Shown here in pieces: positions 43,961-52,328 of a stretch of DNA of 64,000 bases (its first letter is position 1; each line of letters begins with the position of its first letter). Below the pieces are notes generated by a model. That model made no database searches and was not told the origin of the DNA. It was given only the letters and a program-made list of their open reading frames with translations. The DNA is taken from positions 18,818 to 82,817 of the forward strand of contig JAHHSG010000010.1 of assembly GCA_020025305.1 (NCBI GenBank). Direction: 5' to 3'. The translations under genes and the position numbers were made by a program. This stretch comes from Oscillospiraceae bacterium. GTDB lineage: Bacteria > Bacillota > Clostridia > Oscillospirales > Oscillospiraceae.

Positions 43961-45364
43961 TCACGTATTTTTGCGGCTGATGGGCCGGCGCCGAAAAATT
44001 GCCTTGAGCGCCTTTGCGTTAAAGGGAATCAAGGGATAGAGATATCCCCTCCCTGCGATAGGCTTGTTGGTGGCCACCAGCAGGCAGATACCAATGATCC
44101 CCGCCACAAAGCCATACCAGTCAAACAGCCAGATCAGCACCAGCAGCGCCATGCGGCACAATTTACAGGCATAGCCCATCTCGTAGCTGTTCTGGGTATA
44201 GCCGGCAATGGCTACAAAGGCCATATAGACCAGCACCTCCGGCACCAACCACCGGGACTGCACCGCAAAATCGCCTAAAATCAGAGCACCCAGCATACTG
44301 AAGGAATTGCTCAAGACACTGGGGGTATTCAAAGAGGCCAGTTTCAGCACATCTACAATGAACTCCACCAGCAGCAGCTGCAAAATAAGAGGCACAAAAT
44401 AGTCGTCCTGGATCATGAGAAAGTGGAGATAGGGGTGTACCCTCTCCGGAGTTTTGGCCAGCAGATACCAAAGCGGCGTCACGAAAATGGTGAGAAACAG
44501 CACCAGCAGACGTGTAAGGCGCAGATACGAACCTACCAATGGCGGAAAATAGTAGTCGTTGATCTCCTCAGCGAAGTAAAATACCGACACCGGAAGGATC
44601 ATGACCGCCGGCGAGTTATCCACCATCAACAGTACATTCCCTTCCATCAAGGAGGCGGTGGCCACATCAGGCCGTTCCGTATAGCGAACCTTAGGAAATG
44701 GATTATACCACTGCTTCGGCGCCAAGGCCTCTTCCAAACTCTCCTGCGTCATGGATAAAGAACGCACATCAATAGCCGAGATCCTCTTGCGCAGATCCTC
44801 CAGCAGTTTCTCGTCCGCCTCTCCCTCCATGTAGCAAAGGGCCACATCCGCACCGGAGCGTCCCCCCGTGCGCAGATGCTCCAAGGTCAGCTGCGAAGAG
44901 CGGATACGGCGGCGCAGCAGCGCAGCATTCTTAACGATATTCTCCAAAAAACCGTCATGACTGCCCCGCAGCACCTTGCTATTGTCCGGCTCAGACACAG
45001 AGCGAAGCGGAAATTGTTTGGCCTCCATCAAAATTCCGCCCGCCAGCCCATCTATCACCAAAAGAGTTTTTCCGGCAAAAACAGCCGTTACCGCCAAGTC
45101 CCGATCCGTCTCTACCGCAGCATCACAGGAGCTGACATGGCGCCGGACGAAAGTCTCCAGATCCTGAATCTCCTCCTGCTGCGATAACGCCTGCCATCTG
45201 GAGATCAGCCGTTCCAGAACCGCATCGTCGGCATAACCGTTCACCACCCACAATCGACTCCGCCGCCCACAGATTTCCAAATCCCGGCCAATCATATCAA
45301 AACTACGGCCTACCCCCAGTAATGCATCCAACTTTTGCACCCGGTCAGAAAAATTTTCCTTCAT
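43961..45364 (-). CDS. GerA/SpoVAF-type spore germination protein
   Basis: 467 residues from the ATG at 45364 (GGGAGG upstream). The N-terminal 270 residues are hydrophilic (GerA N-terminal domain, VVNGYADDAVLERL to PFPKVRYTERPDVA), then MEGNVLLMVDNSPAVMILPV leads into about five membrane helices with PLILQLLLVEFIVDVLKLAS and SNSFSMLGALILGDFAV. These are the hallmarks of the GerAA/SpoVAF family in the spore inner membrane. No gerAB, gerAC or spoVA genes adjoin, so it is an orphan, more like SpoVAF, which modulates germination signal spreading. Confidence 0.92.
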   Translation of the reverse strand: MKENFSDRVQKLDALLGVGRSFDMIGRDLEICGRRSRLWVVNGYADDAVLERLISRWQALSQQEEIQDLETFVRRHVSSCDAAVETDRDLAVTAVFAGKTLLVIDGLAGGILMEAKQFPLRSVSEPDNSKVLRGSHDGFLENIVKNAALLRRRIRSSQLTLEHLRTGGRSGADVALCYMEGEADEKLLEDLRKRISAIDVRSLSMTQESLEEALAPKQWYNPFPKVRYTERPDVATASLMEGNVLLMVDNSPAVMILPVSVFYFAEEINDYYFPPLVGSYLRLTRLLVLFLTIFVTPLWYLLAKTPERVHPYLHFLMIQDDYFVPLILQLLLVEFIVDVLKLASLNTPSVLSNSFSMLGALILGDFAVQSRWLVPEVLVYMAFVAIAGYTQNSYEMGYACKLCRMALLVLIWLFDWYGFVAGIIGICLLVATNKPIAGRGYLYPLIPFNAKALKAIFRRRPISRKNT

Positions 45365-45479
45365 GGCCATCCTCCCCATCATTTATTGTAGTATGGGAAA
45401 AAACGGGTGAAAATATGCAAAAGATGCCAGCGCAGGAAATCCATCATTCTTACGCTGAAAAATCCAACCCGGGCCGGGG

Positions 45480-45617
45480 ATGAAATGGCTGTTTGAAAGA
45501 GGTCGCGACTTGCCAAAAAAGCTGTATGCAAGGTTCTCCAGTGCACTGCACAGGATGCCGCCTGTCATGGGACACTGCCTGAGGAGATGGTTGCTTTCCA
45601 AAAGAATGTGCGGATAA
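45480..45617 (+). CDS. Possible small cationic protein (doubtful)
   Basis: A 45-codon plus-strand frame, MKWLFERGRDLPKKLYARFS and on to RRWLLSKRMCG, with about 11 basic and 2 acidic residues. It ends 4 bases before a 17-bp terminator stem, which is the only support. The G-rich run before the ATG is too close to be a good ribosome site, and I know no family. It may be chance. Confidence 0.2.
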   Translation: MKWLFERGRDLPKKLYARFSSALHRMPPVMGHCLRRWLLSKRMCG

Positions 45618-45621
45618 AAAG

Positions 45622-45661
45622 AATAGCCGAGCAGGATTTTTGATAATCCTGCTCGGCTATT
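45622..45661. terminator. Strong 17-bp terminator stem
   Basis: AATAGCCGAGCAGGATT / AATCCTGCTCGGCTATT, perfect, 6-base loop. On the minus strand CTTTTTATCC follows, so it most likely ends the minus-strand transcript from the DUF2156-GNAT gene and its 300-base tail. Confidence 0.82.
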
Positions 45662-45664
45662 TCT

Positions 45665-45960
45665 TTGTCTCGCTGCCGTAATTTTGTAAACCAATCCTGA
45701 ACTGTACCGACATTCTCCGAGGCGGTTTATTTTTGGCCTTCGGTCACTCCCCCAAGCGTATGTAGGCCATCCCCAAGGTCTTGTTCCCAAGGAAGACCTG
45801 CCTCTATGAAGATTGATTCCTTCCCCGTTTGATAATGCAAACTCCATTTATATTTTTGGCGTTTTGACACAAAAATGGGGGAAATCGCAACACTTGAGTT
45901 TTGTCTATGGGGAGATGACTCAAATTTCATCAGATCTTTTTCAGCAAATTCTTTTTAGAT
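45665..45960 (-). other. Degenerate stretch downstream of the DUF2156-GNAT gene
   Basis: Minus-strand translation shows protein-like segments in one frame on either side of a TAA stop: WEQDLGDGLHTLGGVTEGQK-stop and then VGTVQDWFTKLRQRDKEIAE. This looks like a decayed small gene but I recognise no family. A structured RNA in the 3' part of the transcript is the alternative. Confidence 0.35.
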
Positions 45961-45963
45961 CTG

Positions 45964-47364
45964 TCAAATCATTTTTTCAAAATAATAGAAAACATCGTCC
46001 TCTCCCGTCTTACGCATACAAGCCGCAAGCATCTTATAGGACGCCACATTTTCTTTATAACACTTGGCTACCACCCGGGTCAGTCCCAGACGGTACAGCG
46101 CCCACTCCGCCACAGCGGCAAAGGCCTCCGCACCATATCCGTTACCGGCGCACGCCGGGATAATACGGCAGCCCAGCTCTGCACCGCCGCGCCAGTCAAA
46201 GTCATAGAGCACCGCCTCACCAATGCACTGCCCCTCCCTGCGGACAGCAAAGTTGATGGCGCGCCGTGCCGCAAAGTCCTGCCGCGCTACATCCAGAAAA
46301 TAGTGCTCCGTCAACTCGCCCTGCAAATCCTTCCGGTAGTCATATCCCCACCAGCGATTACGTTCATCATCCAGACAGAGCGTCTGATAAACCTCGTTAT
46401 CTGCCTCTGTCAGCTCGTCCAGCGTCAGGCGCTCCGTGGTCAAGGCCGGGATTGCGTCGATATGATCCAGTTCGCAGCCCACTAACAGCTGCATCTTACC
46501 TGCCAGTTCACAAGGGAGATATTGTAATTTAGAGGTGCGGAGCCCTTTATCGCGGGCATCGTCCTCCCGATTCATCCACCGCACCTCCTCGCCGCAGTGC
46601 TGGGCGAATGCCTGCACCATGGCAGGATAGGCACCGGCATGGGAGTAGAGTGCCTTTTCAATATGAACAGACATGGTCTCACCACATAGCTCGCCCAAGC
46701 ACAGGGCCACCAGATGGCCATCAACCAGCAGGCCACCGGCCCGGAACCAACCGGTATCCAGCATACCAAACAGCTCCTGAGCGTAGGAAAGTTCCTGCCG
46801 CGCATTTTCGTTGTCGTCCTTCTTGAACTCCTCGCTGTATCTCCGCCAAAAGTCCTGGATGAGATTGTCATCCGCCGCCGTCAATGCCACATACCGGGCA
46901 TCCGGATAGTTCTTGCGGAATTTATTGATGTGATTGCGCTGACCGCTGTAGCGGCGTCCTGCAAAGTTTGCCAAGTCCTCCCGATGGTAGAGGTAGTCCT
47001 TCCACGCACGGTCGTTGCGCATACAAATCTGAGGGTAGCGCCGCACCAACTGCTCTGCCGTCATCTCCGGTACGGGAGTAAGAATCAAGCGGCAGCCATT
47101 GTGCGTGCACCACATTTCAATTTGATGCAGCGCCTCGTCCACATCCCCCTCCGGTCCGGGCACAGGATAATCAAACGCCCAGTTTCCGTGGGTTCGGCTG
47201 CGCACCACAAGGCAGCCTGCAGTAATGGTATATTCCGGGCGCAGATAGCGGCGCCACATCACTTTCACACCTACAGAATACTCACAAAGCCGATAGTTGC
47301 AGTGCTCATAATACGGCTGCAGTTCCTTCACATTCTGCGGCGTAATCGTTTCAAACGTTAACAT
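45964..47364 (-). CDS. DUF2156 (aminoacyl/phosphatidylglycerol transferase fold) fused to a GNAT acetyltransferase
   Basis: 466 residues from the ATG at 47364, which has AAGGAGAC in front. Residues 1-290 are a DUF2156 module (MWRRYLRPEYTITAGCLVVR, then SGQRNHINKFRKNYPDARYV and LVDGHLVALCLGELCGETMS), a double-GNAT fold also found in lysyl-phosphatidylglycerol synthases. Residues 310-466 are a RimJ/RimL-type GNAT domain (TERLTLDELTEADNEVYQTL, CRIIPACAGNGYGAEAFAAV for acetyl-CoA, then VVAKCYKENVASYKMLAACM). Two acyl-transfer modules on one chain suggest modification of the same target; the target is unknown. Confidence 0.83.
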   Translation of the reverse strand: MLTFETITPQNVKELQPYYEHCNYRLCEYSVGVKVMWRRYLRPEYTITAGCLVVRSRTHGNWAFDYPVPGPEGDVDEALHQIEMWCTHNGCRLILTPVPEMTAEQLVRRYPQICMRNDRAWKDYLYHREDLANFAGRRYSGQRNHINKFRKNYPDARYVALTAADDNLIQDFWRRYSEEFKKDDNENARQELSYAQELFGMLDTGWFRAGGLLVDGHLVALCLGELCGETMSVHIEKALYSHAGAYPAMVQAFAQHCGEEVRWMNREDDARDKGLRTSKLQYLPCELAGKMQLLVGCELDHIDAIPALTTERLTLDELTEADNEVYQTLCLDDERNRWWGYDYRKDLQGELTEHYFLDVARQDFAARRAINFAVRREGQCIGEAVLYDFDWRGGAELGCRIIPACAGNGYGAEAFAAVAEWALYRLGLTRVVAKCYKENVASYKMLAACMRKTGEDDVFYYFEKMI

Positions 47365-47569
47365 GAAGTCTCCTTTTTTCTCATGATCTGTCACTTTTCG
47401 CATGTGCACTCATTATACGCTACCTTTATGCTCGTGGCAAGTATCCTTTCTCCCTATTTTCTCCCGCTTCCTTGCTTTTTTATACCGCAGTGTGTACAGC
47501 ACTCTCCGCACATTTTCTGTCTTTTTTTCAGCTTGTCTGAAAAATTTTTAGATTTTTATTTAAAATCGG

Positions 47570-47598
47570 TTGATTCTTTTGTACGGTTCATATAAAAT
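47570..47598 (+). promoter_or_regulatory. Candidate promoter of the dehydrogenase gene
   Basis: TTGATT, 17-bp spacer, TAAAAT inside an AT-rich 276-base gap. The rest of the gap shows no gene. Confidence 0.5.
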
Positions 47599-47685
47599 AT
47601 AATTAATACCTATCATAAATCAATTTTATATGTGTTCCCTGTCCCTATCCATTGTATGATCCAAATCAAATAGGAGGATGTAGCG

Positions 47686-48594
47686 ATGCGTATTCTTATT
47701 ACTGACGGTATGGACAAATCCGCAATTGCCCGCCTGCAGGAGCTGGGCCACGAGGTAGTGGAGCAGTTTTACGAGCCGGAGGCCCTTGGTGCGGCACTGC
47801 GCGACTTTGACGCAGTGGTGGTGCGTTCCAAGACAAAGGTGCGCCAAAACCACATTGACGAGGCTAAGGGCGGCAAGCTGAAGCTGATCATCCGCGGCGG
47901 TGTGGGTGTGGATAACATTGATGTGGCCTACGCCGAGAGCCAGGGCATCACCGTGCGCAACACGCCGGGGGCTTCCTCCCAGTCCGTGGCAGAGATGGCT
48001 ATGGGCCATATGTTCGCCTGCTGCCGCTATATCTCTATCGCCGGCAGTACCATGCGTCAAGGCAAGTGGGAAAAGAAATCCTACGGCAAAGGCATGGAAC
48101 TGCAGGGCAAGACGCTGGGCATCATCGGCTGCGGCCGCATCGGTCAGAAGTTGGCTTTCATGGCAAAGGCCATCGGCATGAAGGTGCTCTTCACCGGACG
48201 CAGCCCCAAGCCGGAGCTGGTAGCACAGGGCTATACACAAGTCACCATGGAGGAACTTCTGGCCCAGTCCGATTTCATCAGCCTCCACACGCCGGCACTG
48301 CAGGGCAGACCTCTCATCAATGCCGACACCATCGCACAGATGAAGGACGGCGTGGTGATTATCAACACCTCCCGCGGCGCTAACATCGACGAGGATGCGC
48401 TGCTGGCAGCACTGGAGTCCGGCAAAGTTCGGGCCGCCGGTCTGGACGTATTTGCACAGGAGCCTACCGCCAACGAGGCGCTCTACAGCCACCCCATGGT
48501 CTCCTGCACCCCCCACATCGGCGCTGCCACCGGTGAGGCGCAAAAACGCATCGGCAGTGAAGTGGTGGAGATCATTGAGAGCTTCAAGGATTGA
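47686..48594 (+). CDS. D-2-hydroxyacid dehydrogenase (SerA-like, 3-phosphoglycerate dehydrogenase candidate)
   Basis: 302 residues with AGGAGG upstream. LGIIGCGRIGQKLAFMAKAI binds NAD; the catalytic arginine lies in IIRGGVGVDNIDV, the glutamate in VFAQEPTANE and the histidine in CTPHIGAATGEA. It lacks the C-terminal ACT domain of long SerA proteins, so it would not be serine-inhibited through that domain. 3-phosphoglycerate oxidation for serine synthesis is the likely role, but other 2-hydroxyacids are possible. It stands next to the serine dehydratase operon, transcribed the other way. Confidence 0.88.
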   Translation: MRILITDGMDKSAIARLQELGHEVVEQFYEPEALGAALRDFDAVVVRSKTKVRQNHIDEAKGGKLKLIIRGGVGVDNIDVAYAESQGITVRNTPGASSQSVAEMAMGHMFACCRYISIAGSTMRQGKWEKKSYGKGMELQGKTLGIIGCGRIGQKLAFMAKAIGMKVLFTGRSPKPELVAQGYTQVTMEELLAQSDFISLHTPALQGRPLINADTIAQMKDGVVIINTSRGANIDEDALLAALESGKVRAAGLDVFAQEPTANEALYSHPMVSCTPHIGAATGEAQKRIGSEVVEIIESFKD

Positions 48595-48622
48595 TTTCTC
48601 CCGCAAGAACCGCCATGAAACG

Positions 48623-48656
48623 AACCCGGCACACGCTTTGACGTGTGCCGGGTTTC
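48623..48656 (+). terminator. Terminator of the dehydrogenase gene
   Basis: A perfect 13-bp stem AACCCGGCACACG / CGTGTGCCGGGTT with a 6-base loop, then TCTC, about 30 bases past the stop. Confidence 0.82.
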
Positions 48657-48704
48657 TCTATGTTTGCATATTCCAAGACAGTTTTTACTATGCCGGCAGA
48701 CCCT

Positions 48705-49120
48705 TCACCACTTGGCAGGCTTGACTCCTGCCGCTTGCAGCACCTGTCGCTGCTGCCGGAGCATAGCTTCATGCTCCTGTTGATTGCGGGAGATCAGCTC
48801 GATGGTCAGATACTCCGGCTCGACACGGCGCAGGATTTCTCCGATGCGCGGCGAGAGAAAAGGACGGTGGGTGTCGATTTGAAAGATATGACCCATGACC
48901 TCCCCCATCCGCTGATCATAGTCCCCCTGCGTGGGCTGCCAAGTCTCTATCAGTTTGCGATAAAATGCACCGCTGAGGGATTGGTGAAGGTGGACGCCAC
49001 GGAGTCCAGCAGTTCCACACCGTCCAGTCCATACTTCCGAAGAAAATCCTCTAAATCCTCTGCACTTTCGTACCGCTCTACATCGTCGCTATACCCCGTA
49101 ATATTCATCAATCGGCGCAT
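48705..49120 (-). pseudogene. Broken TIM-barrel gene (sugar phosphate isomerase/epimerase-like)
   Basis: Two frames together make about 140 codons. The first, from the ATG at 49120, reads MNITGYSDDVERYESAEDLE and YGLDGVELLDS, which looks like the first beta-alpha units of a xylose-isomerase-like barrel. The frame shifts near 48970, after which SGAFYRKLIETWQPTQGDYD and EPEYLTIELISRN to the stop at 48705 look like the barrel end. Intact relatives are about 250 residues, so the middle is deleted as well as frameshifted. The family call is tentative; the frameshift is directly visible. Confidence 0.58.
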
Positions 49121-49139
49121 ATACTGCCGCCTCATTTCT

Positions 49140-50009
49140 CTATGTCCGCGTCATCTTCTCTTTCACCCGCTGACCGGTAGGCGTGGCAGCCAAGCCCCCC
49201 AGCGCCGTCTCCCGGAACTCTACCGGCAACCGACGTCCCACCTCATCCATGGCATCAATCACCTCATCCACCGGGATGCGGCTCTCTATGCCCGCCAGAG
49301 CCATATCGGCAGCACTGACAGCGTTCACCGCACCGATCACATTGCGCTTGACACAAGGCACTTCCACAAGCCCGGCCACCGGGTCACACACAAGGCCCAG
49401 CAGGTTTTTCAGCGCCATCGCCACTGCATGGCAGATCTGATGGCTGTCCCCTCCCCGGATGGCCGTCAAGGCCCCGGCAGCCATGGCAGATGCCGTGCCA
49501 ATTTCCGCCTGACAGCCTCCGGAAGCCCCCGCAATAGAGGCACGGTGGGCAATCACTGCGCCTATACCGCTGGATACATAAAGTCCCTGCAAAATCTGTC
49601 GCTGCGTCAGGGATTCCCGTTGCCGAAGAGGCAGCAGCACCGCCGGCAAAACACCGCAGGCACCGGCAGTGGGCGCGGCCACGATCCGACGCATACATGC
49701 GTTGGACTCGGCCATACTCAGCGCCTCAGCAATTACATCGCCCACATAGCCGCCGCTGAGACTGCGGCCCCGGAGCTGGTACTGGCGCATCTTCATGCCA
49801 TCTCCGCCCACAAGGCCGCTGACACTGCGGCGATCTCCGGTATAGTTGTAAGATGCCTCCACCATGGCCTGCCACACAGTAAGCATTCTGGCCACAGACT
49901 GCTGGCGGCTCACTTCACGCTGCTCCATATCGCTCTGGAGCACCACTTCCCAGAAGGGAATTTTCTTTTCCTCAGATTGCTCAGCGATCCATTGCATCGA
50001 ATGCAGCAT
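49140..50009 (-). CDS. sdaAA: L-serine dehydratase, iron-sulfur-dependent, alpha subunit
   Basis: 289 residues from the ATG at 50009, which has AAGGAGG upstream and overlaps the sdaAB end by 29 bases. The conserved cysteines for the [4Fe-4S] cluster lie in TAGACGVLPAV, VCDPVAGLVEVPC and ICHAVAM. Together with SdaAB it deaminates L-serine to pyruvate and ammonia. The cluster is oxygen-labile, in keeping with an anaerobe. Confidence 0.94.
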   Translation of the reverse strand: MLHSMQWIAEQSEEKKIPFWEVVLQSDMEQREVSRQQSVARMLTVWQAMVEASYNYTGDRRSVSGLVGGDGMKMRQYQLRGRSLSGGYVGDVIAEALSMAESNACMRRIVAAPTAGACGVLPAVLLPLRQRESLTQRQILQGLYVSSGIGAVIAHRASIAGASGGCQAEIGTASAMAAGALTAIRGGDSHQICHAVAMALKNLLGLVCDPVAGLVEVPCVKRNVIGAVNAVSAADMALAGIESRIPVDEVIDAMDEVGRRLPVEFRETALGGLAATPTGQRVKEKMTRT

Positions 50010-50676
50010 ACTCGTCCTCCTCCTTGTCGTAATAGGTGACCGACAGCACACCGCCGATATGCCGCAGGGTATCCACCTGTGCAGGCCGCAGCCGCTGATC
50101 CGTCTCAATCACCATCAAAGCATCTCCCCCCCGCTTATTTCGGCACAGGCTCATACTAGCCAGATTAATCCGCATCCGACTCAGCTGTCCCGTGACGGAG
50201 GCCACTGCCCCAAAGGCGTCTCGATTGCGTACCACCAGCGTGTTGTACTCACCGCTAAAGTTCACACTGATGCCGTCCAGTTCATCCACCCTGATCCGTC
50301 CGCCGCCCAAAGAAGATGCCTGCATCCGGAGACGCCGCCCCGTCTTGTCCCACACCTCTATCACGGCGGTGTTGGGGTGTGCCTCCTTCAGTTCTATTGT
50401 GTCAATGGTATAGTCAAGTCCTGCCTGATCCGCCTCGGCAAAGGCCGAAGGCAATCGCAGGTCATCCGGCTTCATACCCAAAAGGCCGCCTACCAGGGCC
50501 CGGTCTGTACCATGGCCTGCGCCGGTTTCGGCAAAGGAGCCGTGCAGATGAATACGAGCCTTTACCGGCACAGCCCCCAAAAGCGCCCGCGCCATATTGC
50601 CGATACGGGCCGCACCAGCCGTATGGGAGCTGGAAGGACCGACCATCACAGGCCCCAATATATCAAAAATATCCAT
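49981..50676 (-). CDS. sdaAB: L-serine dehydratase, iron-sulfur-dependent, beta subunit
   Basis: 231 residues. DILGPVMVGPSSSHTAGAARIG is the N-terminal signature (SSSHTAG loop), and residues 150-225 are an ACT domain (NTLVVRNRDAFGAVASVTGQ to ALMVIETDQ) that can bind serine. First gene of the sdaAB-sdaAA operon, with a consensus-like promoter about 90 bases upstream. Confidence 0.94.
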   Translation of the reverse strand: MDIFDILGPVMVGPSSSHTAGAARIGNMARALLGAVPVKARIHLHGSFAETGAGHGTDRALVGGLLGMKPDDLRLPSAFAEADQAGLDYTIDTIELKEAHPNTAVIEVWDKTGRRLRMQASSLGGGRIRVDELDGISVNFSGEYNTLVVRNRDAFGAVASVTGQLSRMRINLASMSLCRNKRGGDALMVIETDQRLRPAQVDTLRHIGGVLSVTYYDKEEDEYAAFDAMDR

Positions 50677-50762
50677 TGCTCTATCCCTTTTCTTTCCGGA
50701 GTTCACGGCAGACAGCCATCCCCGGTGGGAGTTGCCGTATCCTGTATGATTTCTTATGCTCC

Positions 50763-50791
50763 ATTATCTCATACCCAGCATTTCATGTCAA
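50763..50791 (-). promoter_or_regulatory. Promoter of sdaAB-sdaAA
   Basis: Minus strand consensus TTGACA, 17-bp spacer, GATAAT. Confidence 0.78.
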
Positions 50792-50865
50792 AGAGATTTC
50801 CCCTCGCGGAAATCAAAATCATCCGTTAAACGGGTGGTTTATTGTATGCAAAGCGTCAACAACTA

Positions 50866-50903
50866 CAGGCTGCGGTGTTAAAAATCACGAACACCGCAGC
50901 CTG
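50866..50903 (-). terminator. Terminator-like stem at the end of the immunity locus
   Basis: A perfect 14-bp stem CAGGCTGCGGTGTT / AACACCGCAGCCTG with a 10-base loop. The T tract on the minus strand is poor (TGTAGTTGTTG). It follows the last gene fragment of the locus by 7 bases. Confidence 0.68.
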
Positions 50904-50909
50904 CTTCTA

Positions 50910-51062
50910 TCAACAGTTTAATACAATTTGCCTCATTTCGTCCACACATTTTTGCAGAGAAATGATTTTCATCGGTTTGTTGGTAAAGATACCGAATCGT
51001 TTCAATACCTCGAATATTGCTCTGGCTTTACATAATCCCCATCTTCTTTACCGGCAATACAA
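50910..51062 (-). pseudogene. Frameshifted gene fragment after DUF4261
   Basis: Minus-strand frames joined by one shift near 50990 read AGDFCIAGKEDGDYVKPEQY and then VLKRFGIFTNKPMKIISLQK, CVDEMRQIVLNC-stop. Both halves look protein-like and the second ends just before a terminator stem. No family recognised. It begins inside the last codons of the DUF4261 gene in another frame, so its true start has been lost. Confidence 0.42.
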
Positions 51063-51065
51063 AAG

Positions 51066-51944
51066 TCACCGGCCTCCCGAAGCGTACTTGCCCATGTGGA
51101 TGTCCAATACTGGTCTTGGCGGCTGGATCAGGGCATCCTCATACTGACACTTCCACTGGATCTTCCGGCTCAGCTGACCATCCACAATACCATCTATGGT
51201 TTCCTCATCCTCAATAGGGTTGTCATTTGCCAAGATATATGATGCCACATTGTAGGCGTGGTTCACCACCCAGTCAGGGTCCATGCTGTGGAAGTGATAT
51301 TGGAGATCCGGCAGGAACAAGGTACTCATGCCCACCGTGTCGATCAGCATATCTTCGGTGCCCTCGATGTTGAAGAAGCGGACATTGACCCCAAAGCGAA
51401 TGAAGCGATCCGGCCCATCAATCTGGTGGGTGCGCACATCCTCCGCCAAAAAGAGCTTGCCGCAGTTCTGAAAGTAAAATGCCTCACAGGTGGGATACAG
51501 CTCCGCCAAAGCCTCCACAAAGTCGGCATCCAGGTTGGCCCGTTCCAGAGCCGGTAGCGCCGCTGCCAGCATATCAATGGCTATAACCTGATACTGGCAC
51601 TCTTTGAAAATCCGCTCCCGGTCTTCCTGACAATCCCACATCTGGCTCATGAGAAAATTGTCAAAGCCCTCTCCCTCAAATTTGTTGCAGCCCATCACCA
51701 TCAGCTGTACCGGGCATTTTCCGTCCTTAAACTCCGCAATATGCTCCAAGGCTGCAAAGCCCGCCGTTTTCTCGTCGTGGCAGAAGCACTCGATGGCTCC
51801 GATATGCTTTTCCATCCCGGCGGTCATTTTTTCTTTGTCCGGCATGGCCACCGGCTCTTTGAACAGCATCTGGACGAGAAAGGGACCTCCGGGCCGGAGT
51901 CCCTCTTCATCATCCAGATTCTGCTGAAATACTTTATCACTCAT
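51066..51944 (-). CDS. DUF4261 immunity-type protein
   Basis: 292 residues from the ATG at 51944, with AAGGAGG in front and an ATGA overlap with the preceding broken gene. DUF4261 features visible are PFLVQMLFKEPVAMPDKEKM near the start, IAIDMLAAALPALERANLDA in the middle and the C-terminal NHAYNVASYILANDNPIEDE stretch. DUF4261 is one of the domains repeatedly found in polyimmunity loci; a second one is embedded in the 1870-residue protein of this locus. No signal peptide, so cytoplasmic. It is the only intact gene at the decaying end of the locus. Confidence 0.82.
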   Translation of the reverse strand: MSDKVFQQNLDDEEGLRPGGPFLVQMLFKEPVAMPDKEKMTAGMEKHIGAIECFCHDEKTAGFAALEHIAEFKDGKCPVQLMVMGCNKFEGEGFDNFLMSQMWDCQEDRERIFKECQYQVIAIDMLAAALPALERANLDADFVEALAELYPTCEAFYFQNCGKLFLAEDVRTHQIDGPDRFIRFGVNVRFFNIEGTEDMLIDTVGMSTLFLPDLQYHFHSMDPDWVVNHAYNVASYILANDNPIEDEETIDGIVDGQLSRKIQWKCQYEDALIQPPRPVLDIHMGKYASGGR

Positions 51945-52305
51945 TTTGTTTCCTCCTTTTTCTCTGGAAATAACTTGCATCGAAACTCCAGCTCCTGATC
52001 AACGATTTCCTTGGGCAGCTTCCGGGGGTTGGCGATTAGATACCAAGCCCGGTAAGTCCGCTTTTCCGCGTCTGTCTCCTGAAGGTAGAGCCGGTAGCCT
52101 GCCTCCACATTTTCCTAACCAATTTCCTAGTCCAGATAGTTGTAACGGCTTCGTTCACACCAGACAAGATAGGTCCGACCATTTTTCATTCTCTTTTTGA
52201 AGTCGCCCTTTTTAGACGTTTCCAGCCCTTTTCCTCAAGACCCAGCCCATCTCACAGGTAGGTAAGAGCCTCCTCAAATATGTCAGCCGGGTGCTTTTTC
52301 TCCAT
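51941..52305 (-). pseudogene. Small gene with three in-frame stops and a frameshift
   Basis: It starts well (ATG at 52305, GGGAGG eight bases upstream) with MEKKHPADIFEEALTYL and then hits TGA at 52252-52254. Shifted frames continue GLETSKKGDFKKRMKNGRTY, then LVWCERSRYNYLD-TAG-EIG-TAG-ENVEAGYRLYL (TAG at 52127-52129 and 52115-52117), YRAWYLIANPRKLPKEIVDQ and a stop that overlaps the DUF4261 start (ATGA). The original product would have been about 120 residues. No family recognised; the ATGA link shows it was a regular member of the operon. Confidence 0.68.
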
Positions 52306-52328
52306 GGTATCCACCTCCCAACCGTTTC

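Noticed and set aside
45383..45847. A 154-codon minus-strand frame after the DUF2156-GNAT gene
   Set aside because: It reads straight through the 17-bp terminator stem and has no family resemblance; the protein-like debris in this stretch is in a different frame.
52115..52129. Possible TAG recoding in the broken gene upstream of DUF4261
   Set aside because: The same gene also has a TGA and a frameshift, and its neighbours are broken in other ways, so simple decay explains the two TAG codons.
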